Origin: Prauserella cavernicola | Lineage (GTDB): Bacteria; Actinomycetota; Actinomycetes; Mycobacteriales; Pseudonocardiaceae | Assembly: GCF_016595675.1 (NCBI RefSeq) | Contig: NZ_JAENJH010000001.1 | Coordinates: 434,001-498,000, forward strand | Length of the DNA stretch: 64,000 nt | Direction of reading: 5' to 3' | Shown: positions 24,547 through 32,728 of the stretch, in pieces | How positions within the stretch are numbered: the first letter of the stretch is position 1 | Layout of the letters: every line of letters starts with the position of its first letter | Notes under the pieces: generated by a model | What the model was told of the DNA's origin: nothing | The model's database searches: none | The model's input: the letters and a program-made list of their open reading frames with translations, nothing else | Program-made: the position numbers and the translations under genes

Positions 24547-25743
24547 ATGGCCCGCCTGGCGCAGACCGCTGGTTTGTCCGATGTGCAGTCCGAGATCCTG
24601 TCCACGGTGCGGGCGTTCGTGGACAAGGAGGTGATCCCGCGGGCGCAGGAACTGGAGCACGCGGACGCCTATCCCAGCGAGATCGTCGAGGGCATGAAGG
24701 AGATGGGCCTGTTCGGGCTCACCATCCCGGAGGCCTACGGCGGCCTGGGCGAGTCGCTGCTGACCTACGCCCTGGTGGTGGAGGAGATCGCCCGAGGCTG
24801 GATGAGCGTGTCCGGGGTGATCAACACGCACTTCATCGTGGCGCACATGATCGCCAGGCACGGCACGGAGGAACAGAAACAGAAGTTCCTGCCGCGGATG
24901 GCCACCGGCGAGGTGCGTGGCTCGTTCTCCATGTCGGAGCCGGACCTGGGTTCCGACGTGGCCGCGATCAAGACCCGCGCCCGCCGCGACGGCGACGACT
25001 ACGTGGTCGACGGCGCCAAGATGTGGCTCACCAACGGCGGCACGTCGAACCTGATCGCGCTGCTCGTCAAAACCGACGAGGGCGCCGAGAAGCCGCACCA
25101 GAACCTGACGGCCTTGCTGGTGGAGAAGCCCGAGGGCTACGGCGAGGTGGCGCCGGGACTGACGATCCCCGGCAAGATCGAGAAGATGGGCTACAAGGGC
25201 GTCGACACCACCGAGGCCGTGTTCGACGGCTTCCGTGTCAGCGCCGACGCCGTACTCGGTGAGGCTCCGGGGCGGGGATTCTCGTTCATGATGGACGGGA
25301 TCGAGGTCGGGCGGGTCAACGTCGCCGCCCGCGCCTGCGGGATCGCGATCCGCGCGTTCGAGCTGGCCGTGGACTACGCCCAGCAGCGCCGCACGTTCGG
25401 CAAGCCCATCGCCGAGCACCAGGCCATTGCGTTCTCGCTCGCCGAGATGGCCACCAAGGTCGAGGCCGCGCACCTGATGATGGTCAACGCCGCCCGGCTC
25501 AAGGACTCCGGCGCCCGCAACGACGTCGAGGCCGGGATGGCCAAGCTGCTGGCCTCGGAGTACTGCGCGGAGGTCACCCAGGCGGCCTTCCGCATCCACG
25601 GCGGCTACGGCTACTCCAAGGAGTACGAGATCGAACGTCTCATGCGCGAGGCGCCGTTCCTGCTCATCGGCGAAGGCACCAGCGAGATCCAGAAGACCAT
25701 CATCAGCCGCGGCCTGCTGCGCGAGTACAAGAACCGCGAGTGA
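24547..25743 (+). CDS. Acyl-CoA dehydrogenase
   Basis: FAD-dependent alpha,beta-dehydrogenase of 398 residues that would start each oxidation cycle. N-terminal helical domain, then the flavin/substrate signature GSFSMSEPDLGSDVAAIKTRA, then WLTNGGTSNLIALLVKT, RVNVAARACGIAIRAFELAVDYAQQRRTFGKPI, and the C-terminal GGYGYSKEYEIERLMREA. The catalytic base is the Glu in IGEGTSEIQK, at the position used by short/medium-chain enzymes. AAGGAG lies before the ATG. Last gene of the operon; it ends just before the convergent STAS gene. Chain specificity is not clear. Confidence 0.93.
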   Translation: MARLAQTAGLSDVQSEILSTVRAFVDKEVIPRAQELEHADAYPSEIVEGMKEMGLFGLTIPEAYGGLGESLLTYALVVEEIARGWMSVSGVINTHFIVAHMIARHGTEEQKQKFLPRMATGEVRGSFSMSEPDLGSDVAAIKTRARRDGDDYVVDGAKMWLTNGGTSNLIALLVKTDEGAEKPHQNLTALLVEKPEGYGEVAPGLTIPGKIEKMGYKGVDTTEAVFDGFRVSADAVLGEAPGRGFSFMMDGIEVGRVNVAARACGIAIRAFELAVDYAQQRRTFGKPIAEHQAIAFSLAEMATKVEAAHLMMVNAARLKDSGARNDVEAGMAKLLASEYCAEVTQAAFRIHGGYGYSKEYEIERLMREAPFLLIGEGTSEIQKTIISRGLLREYKNRE

Positions 25744-25788
25744 TGCGCGGTCGCGTCGGGGTGGTGACTCCGCCCTGGCGCGGCTCGG

Positions 25789-26121
25789 TCAGTTCTCCTC
25801 GCCGGGCGCGCGCACGTCGAGCACCTGGTCCAGACCGGTGACCTGGAGGCCGCGCCGCACCCCGGCGTTGCCGACGACGACGCGCAGTGGTGTGCCCTGC
25901 TGCTGGCAGCGCTGGTGTGTCCGCACGAGCACGCTCAGCCCCGACGAGGCCATGAACGTGACCTTCTCCAGGTCGGCGACCACCACCATCGGCGGGCGGG
26001 CCTCGGAGCACGCGGCCGCGAGCGCCGAGTCGAGGTCGTCGACCGTGTTCAGGTCCACCTCTCCGCTCGTGCGCACCGCCAGGGCGTCGTCGGCCCGCTC
26101 GGTGGTGATCAACAGCTGCAT
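25789..26121 (-). CDS. STAS domain protein (anti-sigma factor antagonist-like)
   Basis: Small cytosolic protein of 110 residues in the SpoIIAA/RsbV group. LAVRTSGEVDLNTVDDLDSAL is the N-terminal strand-helix, and the phosphorylation site lies in VTFMASSGLSVLVRTHQRC. The usual Asp before the Ser-Ser pair is Ala here. GLQVTGLDQVLDV closes the fold. Partner-switching would have it bind an anti-sigma kinase when unphosphorylated. The SpoIIE-type phosphatase gene upstream on the same strand (61-base gap) is the obvious candidate to dephosphorylate it; no RsbW-type kinase is in the window. Confidence 0.87.
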   Translation of the reverse strand: MQLLITTERADDALAVRTSGEVDLNTVDDLDSALAAACSEARPPMVVVADLEKVTFMASSGLSVLVRTHQRCQQQGTPLRVVVGNAGVRRGLQVTGLDQVLDVRAPGEEN

Positions 26122-26182
26122 GTGCTCCCCGTCATCGCGTGAAGTCGATGCCCCTGCCGCACGACTTCCCGAGCCTGTTCTA

Positions 26183-28501
26183 TCACGGAGTGGATTCGCG
26201 TTCCTGGTGGCGCGGCCCGCCGGGAACCCGCATCACGATCAGGCACGTGTCGTCGTCGGTGTCGGTGGTGGTGTGGGTGAGCAGGCGGTCGCTGAGCTGC
26301 TCGACGTCACCGCCGTCGGCCGCGGCGCGGGCGAGCTCCTCGACGCTCTCGTCGAGGAGCACGCCTCGTCGTTCGATGAGCCCGTCGGTGTAGAGCACGA
26401 GTGTGTCGCCGGGACGCAGCGCGGTGGTGGTCTCGTCGAACACCGCGGAGAAGTCGGCGCCGAGCAGGATCCCGCGCGGCAGCGGCAGCGCCTGCCCGCG
26501 GCCGTCGCGAACGAGCACCGGCGGCAGGTGCCCCGCGCGAGCCCAGCGAAACTCCGCCGAGCGCGGGTCGTAGAGCCCGCACAGCACGGTGGCGTTGACG
26601 CAACCGGACCCGCGCAACGTCGTGCCGTTGAGCCACGACAGCAGCTGCCCGGGACCCGCGCCGGTGCTCGCCAGACCACGCAGCGCGTTGCGTAGTGCCA
26701 CCATGCCCTCCGCCGCGCCGACGCCGTGTCCGGCGACGTCACCGATCACCAGCAGTGCCCGCTCCCGGGGCAACGGCACGACGTCGTACCAGTCGCCGCC
26801 CACCGCGTGCTCGGACTCGGCGGGCCGGTATCGCACGGCGATGTCGAGCCCGGCGACCTGCACCGGCTCGGCGACCGCTGGCATGATCGCGTGCTGCAGC
26901 GCCCGGACGACGCGGTACTGCTGCCTCGACCGTTGCTCACTGTCGGCGAGCTGGTCCCGCGTCACCTCCAGCGCGATCTCGCTGCGGTACTGCGCGGAGA
27001 GGTCCTGGTAGATCCCCCGCACGGACACGAGTGCGCCCGTGTCGGCGACGACCGGCTCGCCGTGCGCCCTGATCCGGCGGATCGTCCCGTCGCCCCTGAG
27101 CAACCGGAACATCACCGTCGCGGCGTGCCGCTCGAGCAGCATGGCCTGGAAGTTCCGCAGCGCCGCCGCGTCGTCGGGATGGACCCACGTCGCGAGCTGG
27201 GACCAGTGCGGCGCGCCCGCCGACCTCGGACGGCCGAACAACGCGAAGGTCTCGTCCGTCCACGTCGTCTCGCCGGTGACGACGCTGTGCTCCCAGCCGC
27301 CGAGCCTGCCGATGCGCTGGATGTCGCCCAGCAGTGCGGAGATCCGGCCGGAGTCGTGGTCGGCACGCCAGTCGATGAGCACACCGTCGAGGAACGGCAC
27401 CAGGCGCACCGTCACCTCACCGGGGCCGGCGGCCTCACCCGTGGCGCTGGACGGGATGCGGCCGAGCCTGCTCGGCACCCCGGTGCGCAGCACCTCGGCC
27501 ACCCGCTCGACGATCCCGTGCACGGCGAGCAGCGGGTAGCTGCGCACCAGACCGCGCCCGACGAGCTGTGCACTCGTGCGTCCGGACGGGTCGGTGAAAC
27601 CGGCGGCGACGTGGGTGATCTCGAAGTCCTCGACCTCGCCGGTCTCGTCACGCAGCGGCTGCACGAGCAGCCCGCTGTCGAGTACGGCGCCGAGCCAGCG
27701 GTTCTCCGGGCGTTCCGACGGTACGGGACCGCCGTCTCTGCCCCTGCCGGGGCACGACACGAGCACGTGCGCGGTGACGTCGGCCAGTGTCGTGAGCGTG
27801 CGCCGCACGTTCGGCGGCACCACGTGGTCCTCGGCGGACCAGACGACCTCGAGCACCCCGAGCAGCGCGGCGGACCCCCGCACGGGCAGCACGGCGCGGG
27901 CACCGCCGGGCCAGGGGCTCAGCGGGTGCTCGGTCGGGTCGGGCGCTCCAGAGCGCCACACCGGTTCGCCCTGACGCGCGACCCGCTGGGTGAAGGAGTC
28001 CAGCTGCGGCGGGATGCGGCGCCAGCGGCTCGTCTCGAGTGCGCTGAGCCCCGACCCGGCGACGAACTCCAGGGCACCGTCGGGCTGGAGCTCCCACAGT
28101 GCGGCCGCGGCCGCCCCGGCGAGGTGCAGCACCTGCGCCACCAGCGCGTCACCGAGCTCGCGGCGCTCGCCCGCGAGCTCGGTGATGGTACTCACGACGC
28201 CGGGCGCGACCGAACTCGTCCCGGGCAGCGAGGACTCTCGCTGCCCGATGAGATCGGCCGCCAGCTCCACGGTGCCGACGCCGGTGCGCTGCGCGAGCTC
28301 GTCGAGGTGTTCGGCGGCCTCGGCAGGTGTGCAGTGCAACTGTTCGATCAGGACTCCCTCGGCCAGGCACCGGATCTCGCGGGCGGCCCGGTGGTCGCGC
28401 AGCCGCTCGAGCTCACGTTGCTGCCGGGCGACGACCTCCGCCAGCGTCAGCAGCCCGCGATGGTGCGCCTCCCCGGTCACCCCTCGCCGCTGGACCGACA
28501 C
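26183..28501 (-). CDS. ANTAR-GAF-PAS-SpoIIE multidomain PP2C phosphatase
   Basis: Signalling phosphatase of 772 residues. Residues ~35-90 look like an ANTAR RNA-binding domain (LRDHRAAREIRCLAEGVLIEQLHCTPAEAAEHLDELAQRTGVGTVELAADLIG). Residues ~105-255 are GAF-like (FTQRVARQGEPVWRS ... ARAVLPVRGSAALLGVLEVVWS). Two PAS-like regions follow (~270-400, including THVAAGFTDPSGR, and ~400-515, with GGWEHSVVTGETTWTDETFALFG and VRGIYQDLSAQYRSEIALEV). Residues ~545-765 are the SpoIIE/PP2C domain with metal-binding VGGDWYDVV, LVIGDVAGHGVGAAEGMVAL, ARAGHLPPVL and DTLVLYTDGLIERRG. It precedes the STAS gene. No membrane segment is seen, so it is a cytosolic sensor. Inputs are unknown. Confidence 0.85.
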   Translation of the reverse strand: MSVQRRGVTGEAHHRGLLTLAEVVARQQRELERLRDHRAAREIRCLAEGVLIEQLHCTPAEAAEHLDELAQRTGVGTVELAADLIGQRESSLPGTSSVAPGVVSTITELAGERRELGDALVAQVLHLAGAAAAALWELQPDGALEFVAGSGLSALETSRWRRIPPQLDSFTQRVARQGEPVWRSGAPDPTEHPLSPWPGGARAVLPVRGSAALLGVLEVVWSAEDHVVPPNVRRTLTTLADVTAHVLVSCPGRGRDGGPVPSERPENRWLGAVLDSGLLVQPLRDETGEVEDFEITHVAAGFTDPSGRTSAQLVGRGLVRSYPLLAVHGIVERVAEVLRTGVPSRLGRIPSSATGEAAGPGEVTVRLVPFLDGVLIDWRADHDSGRISALLGDIQRIGRLGGWEHSVVTGETTWTDETFALFGRPRSAGAPHWSQLATWVHPDDAAALRNFQAMLLERHAATVMFRLLRGDGTIRRIRAHGEPVVADTGALVSVRGIYQDLSAQYRSEIALEVTRDQLADSEQRSRQQYRVVRALQHAIMPAVAEPVQVAGLDIAVRYRPAESEHAVGGDWYDVVPLPRERALLVIGDVAGHGVGAAEGMVALRNALRGLASTGAGPGQLLSWLNGTTLRGSGCVNATVLCGLYDPRSAEFRWARAGHLPPVLVRDGRGQALPLPRGILLGADFSAVFDETTTALRPGDTLVLYTDGLIERRGVLLDESVEELARAAADGGDVEQLSDRLLTHTTTDTDDDTCLIVMRVPGGPRHQERESTP

Positions 28502-28659
28502 GTGGGTCCCCGTTCTGCCGCGCGCGTTCGTCGCTGTGGCCCGCCGCGGGCGTCGCGGCTGCCGACAGGTGCCCCGGCCCGGAATTCTACGCCCACATCG
28601 GGCCTGTTCTCGGCGCTCTGACCACGGTTTCGTCCGCGCCGGCCTGCCAGACTGGGCCC

Positions 28660-29394
28660 ATGGCCGACCTCGCGTTCACCGACGGTGAGCTCGCCGCGTA
28701 CTACGACGCCCTCAACCCGTGGGGACCCGCCGACGACTTCTACCTCCCGCTGGTGCTCGCCGCCCCGACGGTGCTCGACATCGGGTGCGGGACTGGCAGG
28801 CTGCTTCGCCGCGCCAGGACCCGGGGCCACGATGGAACGCTGTGCGGGCTCGACCCCGCGCCGGGCATGCTCGCCGTGGCGCGCCGGGATCCCGGGGTGC
28901 GCTGGGTCCTGGGCGAGCTCGCGTCGGTGTCGTGGCACGCGGAGTTCGAACTCGCCGTCATGACCGGACACGCGTTCCAGGTACTGCTGACCGACGCGGA
29001 GATCCTCGCCTCACTGCGGGCGGTGCACCGCGCGCTCGTGCCCGGAGGCGTGTTCGCGTTCGAGACCCGCAACCCGCTCGCCAGGCCCTGGTTGCGCTGG
29101 AACCCGGACGCCGCCGTCGAGGTCCGCGGCCCGGACGGCACCCTCGTTCGCGTGGAGCACCGGGTCGAGACCCCGGTGCGGGGCGAGCTCGTCCACTTCA
29201 CGGAGACGTTCACGAGCGCGGAGTGGGACCGGCCGAGGGTGAGCCGGAGCAGCCTCCGGTTCGTCTCCGCCCCGGCGCTGTCGGATCTGCTCGCCGAGGC
29301 CGGGTTCGCTGTCGAGCGGCGGTTCGGCGACTGGTCCCGGAACCCGCTCACCGTGGCGAGCCCCGAGATCGTCACGGTCGCGCGGCGGAGCTGA
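28660..29394 (+). CDS. Class I SAM-dependent methyltransferase
   Basis: Rossmann-fold methyltransferase of 244 residues. Motif I is VLDIGCGTGRLLRRARTRG, the SAM-ribose acidic residue is in CGLDPAPGMLAVARR, and motif post-II is FELAVMTGHAFQVLL. The C-terminal strands are GVFAFETRNP and AGFAVERRFGDW. ATG at 28660 was chosen; the longer upstream frame runs through the divergent phosphatase promoter. Substrate unknown. It is divergent from the SpoIIE phosphatase with a 158-base gap and overlaps the convergent DUF4260 gene by 23 bases. Confidence 0.87.
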   Translation: MADLAFTDGELAAYYDALNPWGPADDFYLPLVLAAPTVLDIGCGTGRLLRRARTRGHDGTLCGLDPAPGMLAVARRDPGVRWVLGELASVSWHAEFELAVMTGHAFQVLLTDAEILASLRAVHRALVPGGVFAFETRNPLARPWLRWNPDAAVEVRGPDGTLVRVEHRVETPVRGELVHFTETFTSAEWDRPRVSRSSLRFVSAPALSDLLAEAGFAVERRFGDWSRNPLTVASPEIVTVARRS

Positions 29395-29773
29395 CCGGCC
29401 GGGCCGCGCACTGCCACCCGTCGCGGGTGCGCAGGCCGTAGCCGAGCGCGCGGTCGAGGGCGAGGTGCGCCAGCCAGGCGAGCGCGGGCGTGAACATCAG
29501 CACCAGCGTCGCGTGACTGACCGGCGCGACGAGGGAGAACACCAGCAGCACCACGGGAGGCAGCCAGTGGTGCAGCGCGTTGTAGACGGGTACCGCACGG
29601 GGCGCGAGCTGCCCCGGTTCGGTCCGCTGCCCGATGCCCAGCAGCAGTGCCGAGTCGGGGCCGATAAGCCCGGCCAGTCCGAGCGGAACGGCCCAGCCGC
29701 CGTACTTGATCGCCTCGAACGCGGCGAAGGCGAGCAGGAACAGACCGAGCACGGTCCAGCCGGCGCGGGTCAT
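29372..29773 (-). CDS. DUF4260-like small membrane protein
   Basis: Membrane protein of 133 residues with about four hydrophobic helices (residues 6-27, 28-48, 66-85, 88-105). The motif PVYNALHHWLPPVVLL and the end AWLAHLALDRALGYGLRTRDGW match the DUF4260 pattern of YN-H and HxxxDRxxGYGL. Function is unknown for the family. The start overlaps the upstream TetR gene's stop (ATGA), making it the third gene of a hydrolase-TetR-DUF4260 operon. Its 3' end overlaps the methyltransferase gene on the other strand. Confidence 0.8.
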   Translation of the reverse strand: MTRAGWTVLGLFLLAFAAFEAIKYGGWAVPLGLAGLIGPDSALLLGIGQRTEPGQLAPRAVPVYNALHHWLPPVVLLVFSLVAPVSHATLVLMFTPALAWLAHLALDRALGYGLRTRDGWQCAARPVSSAARP

Positions 29774-30357
29774 GGCGTGTCCTTTCCGCGCGGGGCGTGA
29801 AGTCCGGCGTCGATGGTGTCGACGGCGCGGTCGAAGCTGGTCTCCAGATCGGCGGGCAGTCCGAAGCCGCCGAGTTGCTCGAGCGCGACGAAGCCGTGCA
29901 GGGTGCTGCGCAGGACGCGCGCGGCGTGGACCGCGTCGTCGCCGTCCAGGTCGTAGCCGCGCAGCACGGTGAGCACGAGCGCGAGCAGCGCGTCGGTGTG
30001 CTCGCGGTATTCCTGGTCGGCGGGCGAGTGCGGATCGGGCGGCCGTTGGATGGCGGCGTAGCGGCCGGGGTGCCGGTGGGCGTAGTCGCGGTAGGCCCGG
30101 CAGCAGGCCAGCAGCGCGTCCCTGCCGGCGCGTCCGACGGTCGCGGCCGCCACCGCCTCGGTGAGGCCGCGCACTCCGGTGACGGCCAGCCGCGTGCGCA
30201 GGTCCGCCAGTCCGTCGATGTGCTTGTAGAGCGAGGGCACCCGCACCCCGAGCTGACCGGCGAGCCGGGCCAGTGACACCGCCTCGATGCCGTCGGTGTC
30301 GGCGATCCCGGCCGCCTCGGTGACGATGTGCGTCGCCGACAGTCCCGCGCGCGGCAT
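29770..30357 (-). CDS. TetR family regulator (WHG-type C-terminal domain)
   Basis: Regulator of 195 residues. The HTH is AAGIADTDGIEAVSLARLAGQLGVRVPSLYKHIDGLADLRTRLA, with Leu-Tyr-Lys-His replacing the usual YYHF. The later segment AYRDYAHRHPGRYAAIQRPP and the RVLRSTLHGFVALEQLGGFGLPADLETSFDRAVDTI block are the TetR_C_33/WHG domain. ATG at 30357 shares a base with the stop of the upstream alpha/beta hydrolase (TGATG). It probably regulates its own operon through the nested palindrome upstream of the hydrolase. Confidence 0.88.
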   Translation of the reverse strand: MPRAGLSATHIVTEAAGIADTDGIEAVSLARLAGQLGVRVPSLYKHIDGLADLRTRLAVTGVRGLTEAVAAATVGRAGRDALLACCRAYRDYAHRHPGRYAAIQRPPDPHSPADQEYREHTDALLALVLTVLRGYDLDGDDAVHAARVLRSTLHGFVALEQLGGFGLPADLETSFDRAVDTIDAGLHAPRGKDTP

Positions 30358-31169
30358 CAGGCGAACACCCGCTCGAGCACCGGCGTCACTGCCGCGGCCG
30401 TGGCCTCGGGGAACTCGGCGGCCGGATAGTGCCCACAGCCCTCGATGAGCACCACGTCGCCGTCGGCGACCAGTCCGGCGACGGCGGACGCCTCCGCCGC
30501 GGGATCGGAGAAGTCCGGGTCGGCCGTGCCCATCACCACCCGAACCGGGCAGCGAACCCGCGGCGCGGCGGCCTCGCCGGGGGCGTGGTCGGCGGCGAGC
30601 ATCGCGCGCAGCGCGGCCAGGTGTCCCGGCCTGCGCAGGCTGGCGCCGAGCGCGCGCTTCGCCTCGGTGAAATCGGCGGGCTTGTGGGTGGGGAACAGCC
30701 TCGACCAGTAGGCGAGCCAGGCCCACGTGGCCCGGCCGATGGCGAACATGGCGAGTCTGACCGTCGCCGACGGCGGGGGTTGCCGCCGCGCGAACGGCGC
30801 CGTGAGCACGAGTCCGGCGATCAGCTCCGGCGCTCGTGCGGCGGCGACGAACGACGCGCCCGCGCTGTAGGAGTTGGCGACCAGGAGGACGGGACCGGCG
30901 TCGAGTTCCGCGGCCAGCGCCGCGAGGTCGTCGGCGACGGCCGGGGTCGTGTAGTCGCTGAACGTGGCAGCGGACTCGCCACCACCACGCAGGTCGGTGG
31001 TAACGACGCGGTATCCCCTGGCCGTCAGCAACGGCCGCAGGTGCCGGTAGGCGGAGCGGGTGTCGCCGAGTCCCGGCGCACACAGCACCACCGGACCGTC
31101 TCCCTCGGTGTCGTCGTAGGCGATACGCCCGCCCTCCCGGTCGAGGTACCGGGTGCCGGTTGTGGTCAT
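30357..31169 (-). CDS. Alpha/beta hydrolase
   Basis: Serine hydrolase of 270 residues. The oxyanion region is VVLCAPGLGDTRSAYRHL, followed by TTDLRGGGES. The nucleophile elbow is ANSYSAGASFV (S in SYSAG), the acid is probably in MGTADPDFSDP, and the His in EGCGHYPAAEFPE. Esterase, epoxide hydrolase or dehalogenase activities cannot be separated by sequence. It is first in a three-gene operon with a TetR regulator and a DUF4260 membrane protein, and has a strong operator-like palindrome just upstream. Confidence 0.88.
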   Translation of the reverse strand: MTTTGTRYLDREGGRIAYDDTEGDGPVVLCAPGLGDTRSAYRHLRPLLTARGYRVVTTDLRGGGESAATFSDYTTPAVADDLAALAAELDAGPVLLVANSYSAGASFVAAARAPELIAGLVLTAPFARRQPPPSATVRLAMFAIGRATWAWLAYWSRLFPTHKPADFTEAKRALGASLRRPGHLAALRAMLAADHAPGEAAAPRVRCPVRVVMGTADPDFSDPAAEASAVAGLVADGDVVLIEGCGHYPAAEFPEATAAAVTPVLERVFA

Positions 31170-31177
31170 GACACTCC

Positions 31178-31219
31178 TTGGCTAGTGCTTCTAGCTTTCA
31201 AGCTAATACACTTAGCCAA
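31178..31219. promoter_or_regulatory. Nested palindromic operator upstream of the hydrolase-TetR operon
   Basis: Inner palindrome TAGCTT-TC-AAGCTA (31192-31205) is flanked by outer arms TTGGCTAGTG (31178-31187) and CACTTAGCCAA (31209-31219), which pair with one bulged base. The block lies 9 to 50 bases before the hydrolase start codon and is AT-rich relative to its surroundings. Two concentric symmetries of this size are typical of TetR-family operators, and a TetR gene is in the operon. A second TetR gene begins on the far side but reads toward it. Confidence 0.7.
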
Positions 31220-31238
31220 CGAGCGGCAAGGAGCGGGC

Positions 31239-31841
31239 TCAGGCTTGAGCGAGTGCCCGGTCGATCGCACGGCGAGCCCGACGGGCGGCCGTCCGGTCGT
31301 GCTCGAGCTGCATGGCCGCGTTCAGCGCCAGCCCGGCGGCGACGATCTCGAACAGCGCCTGGTCGACGTCGAACCCGGCGGGCAGTTCACCGTTCTGAAC
31401 CGCTACGACCAGATCCGCCCGCAGCCGCTCCCGCCAGCGCGACCACACCTCGGCCACCACGTCGCGAACCCGGCCGGGACGGCCGTCGTATTCGGACAGC
31501 GCCGCGGTCATCAGGCAGCCACCGGGCAGCAGCGGCGCCTCCAGGTAGCCCACGGAGTTGTCGCACACCGCGCGCAGCCGCCGCAGGCCCGGCGGGTCTG
31601 CCAGCGCGGGCTCGACCACCCGGTGCCAGAAGTCCACGAACGCCTTGTCCAGCGTGGAGATCTGCAGGGCCTCCTTGGTGCCGAAGTGCTTGTGCACCCC
31701 GGACTTGCTCATCTCCAGCTCCTCGGCGAGCCGGCCGATGGTGATGCCCTCCAGGCCTTCCTCGGAGGCGATCTCGGCGGCCCGGCCGAGAATGCGGCCC
31801 CGGGTGAGCTGCGCGTCGGCCGCGGAGCGTCGTGGTGACAT
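31239..31841 (-). CDS. TetR/AcrR family transcriptional regulator
   Basis: Regulator of 200 residues. HTH at residues ~13-60: TRGRILGRAAEIASEEGLEGITIGRLAEELEMSKSGVHKHFGTKEALQISTL, close to the consensus with SGVHKHFGTKEAL. The C-terminal part (FVDFWHRVVEPAL ... LLPGGCLMTAALSEYDGRPGRV) resembles the YxaF/LmrA-like TetR_C group. It diverges from a metallo-beta-lactamase-fold gene across a 91-base gap containing a 20-bp perfect inverted repeat, its presumed binding site. Confidence 0.92.
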   Translation of the reverse strand: MSPRRSAADAQLTRGRILGRAAEIASEEGLEGITIGRLAEELEMSKSGVHKHFGTKEALQISTLDKAFVDFWHRVVEPALADPPGLRRLRAVCDNSVGYLEAPLLPGGCLMTAALSEYDGRPGRVRDVVAEVWSRWRERLRADLVVAVQNGELPAGFDVDQALFEIVAAGLALNAAMQLEHDRTAARRARRAIDRALAQA

Positions 31842-31851
31842 GTGACGAGAA

Positions 31852-31897
31852 TAGCGTACGTGCGTTCGCTATTGATTTAGCGAACGCACGTACGCTA
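31852..31897. promoter_or_regulatory. Double TetR operator: 20-bp perfect inverted repeat
   Basis: TAGCGTACGTGCGTTCGCTA (31852-31871) is repeated perfectly inverted at 31878-31897 with a six-base TTGATT spacer. Each arm is itself nearly symmetric (TAGCG ... CGCTA), so the block reads as two TetR-type operator copies facing each other. It begins 10 bases before the TetR start codon and ends 35 bases before the divergent hydrolase start, placing it across both promoters. Confidence 0.85.
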
Positions 31898-31932
31898 ACT
31901 TCGCCACGACCACCGAGGCGAAGGAGTGCGAG

Positions 31933-32715
31933 ATGCGGGTGCGACGGCTGGGCTGGGCCGGACTGGAGCTCGAAGCAGGTGGCGAGCGACTGGTGATCGA
32001 CTTTGTACGGGACCTCTCACCACTGTTCCCGGGATGGAAGCCCGGCGAGGGGCTGGTGGCACCGAGCGGGAAGGCCACCGCCGCGCTGCTCACCCACCTG
32101 CACCGGGACCACACCGACGCGTCCGCGCTCGCGGACGTGCTGGCACCGGGGGCGCCGGTGCTGCGGCCCGCGCCCGGCCACGGCGACGAAGTGGACAACG
32201 TGACGACGCTGCCCGCCGAGCGCGAGCTGGCCGTGCACGGACTGGCCGCCGACGTCGTGGCCGACTGGGCGACCCGCGATGTCGGGCCGTTCCGCGTCAC
32301 CGCGATTCCCGCCGTGGACGGGCTGGGCGACCCGCAGCTGAACTGGGTGGTGCAGGCCGACGGGCAGCGGGTCTTCCACGGCGGCGACACGATGTTCCAC
32401 GGCTACTGGTGGCTGATCGCGCGCCGGTTCGGCCCCCTCGACGCGGCGTTGCTGCCCGCCAACGGCGCGGTGGTCGACGCGCCGCACCTGCAGCCGCCGA
32501 GCCCGCTGCCCGCCGCGATGGACCCGGGGCAGGCCGCCGCGGCCGCGGAGATCCTCGACGCCCGCTACGCGGTGCCCATGCACTATGAGGCCGAGCAGCC
32601 GGACAAGGTCGCGGGCTACGTCGAGGTGTCCGCCCCGGAGAAGGAGTTCCGTGCTGTCGCCGGACGGCGCGCACACGTGCTTGCTGTCGGGGACTGGCTG
32701 GATCTGGCCACCTGA
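31933..32715 (+). CDS. Metallo-beta-lactamase-fold hydrolase (UlaG-like)
   Basis: Cytosolic MBL-fold metal hydrolase of 260 residues. MRVRRLGWAGLELEAGGERLVIDF is the typical start of the lactonase/UlaG-like group. The metal motif is THLHRDHTD (HxHxDH), a further Asp ligand is in FHGGDTMFHGYWW, and the C-terminal His in AVPMHYEAEQ. The third metal-ligand His is not obvious and may differ. GGCGAAGGAG precedes the ATG. It is divergent from a TetR gene and shares its operator, so an inducible detoxification or lactone-hydrolysis role is plausible. Confidence 0.88.
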   Translation: MRVRRLGWAGLELEAGGERLVIDFVRDLSPLFPGWKPGEGLVAPSGKATAALLTHLHRDHTDASALADVLAPGAPVLRPAPGHGDEVDNVTTLPAERELAVHGLAADVVADWATRDVGPFRVTAIPAVDGLGDPQLNWVVQADGQRVFHGGDTMFHGYWWLIARRFGPLDAALLPANGAVVDAPHLQPPSPLPAAMDPGQAAAAAEILDARYAVPMHYEAEQPDKVAGYVEVSAPEKEFRAVAGRRAHVLAVGDWLDLAT

Positions 32716-32728
32716 GCGGGAGGCGGAT

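Noticed and set aside
26726-28621. A plus-strand open frame of about 630 residues opposite the SpoIIE phosphatase gene
   Set aside because: The minus-strand frame has clear GAF, PAS and PP2C motifs; the plus-strand product is low-complexity Arg/His/Gly sequence.
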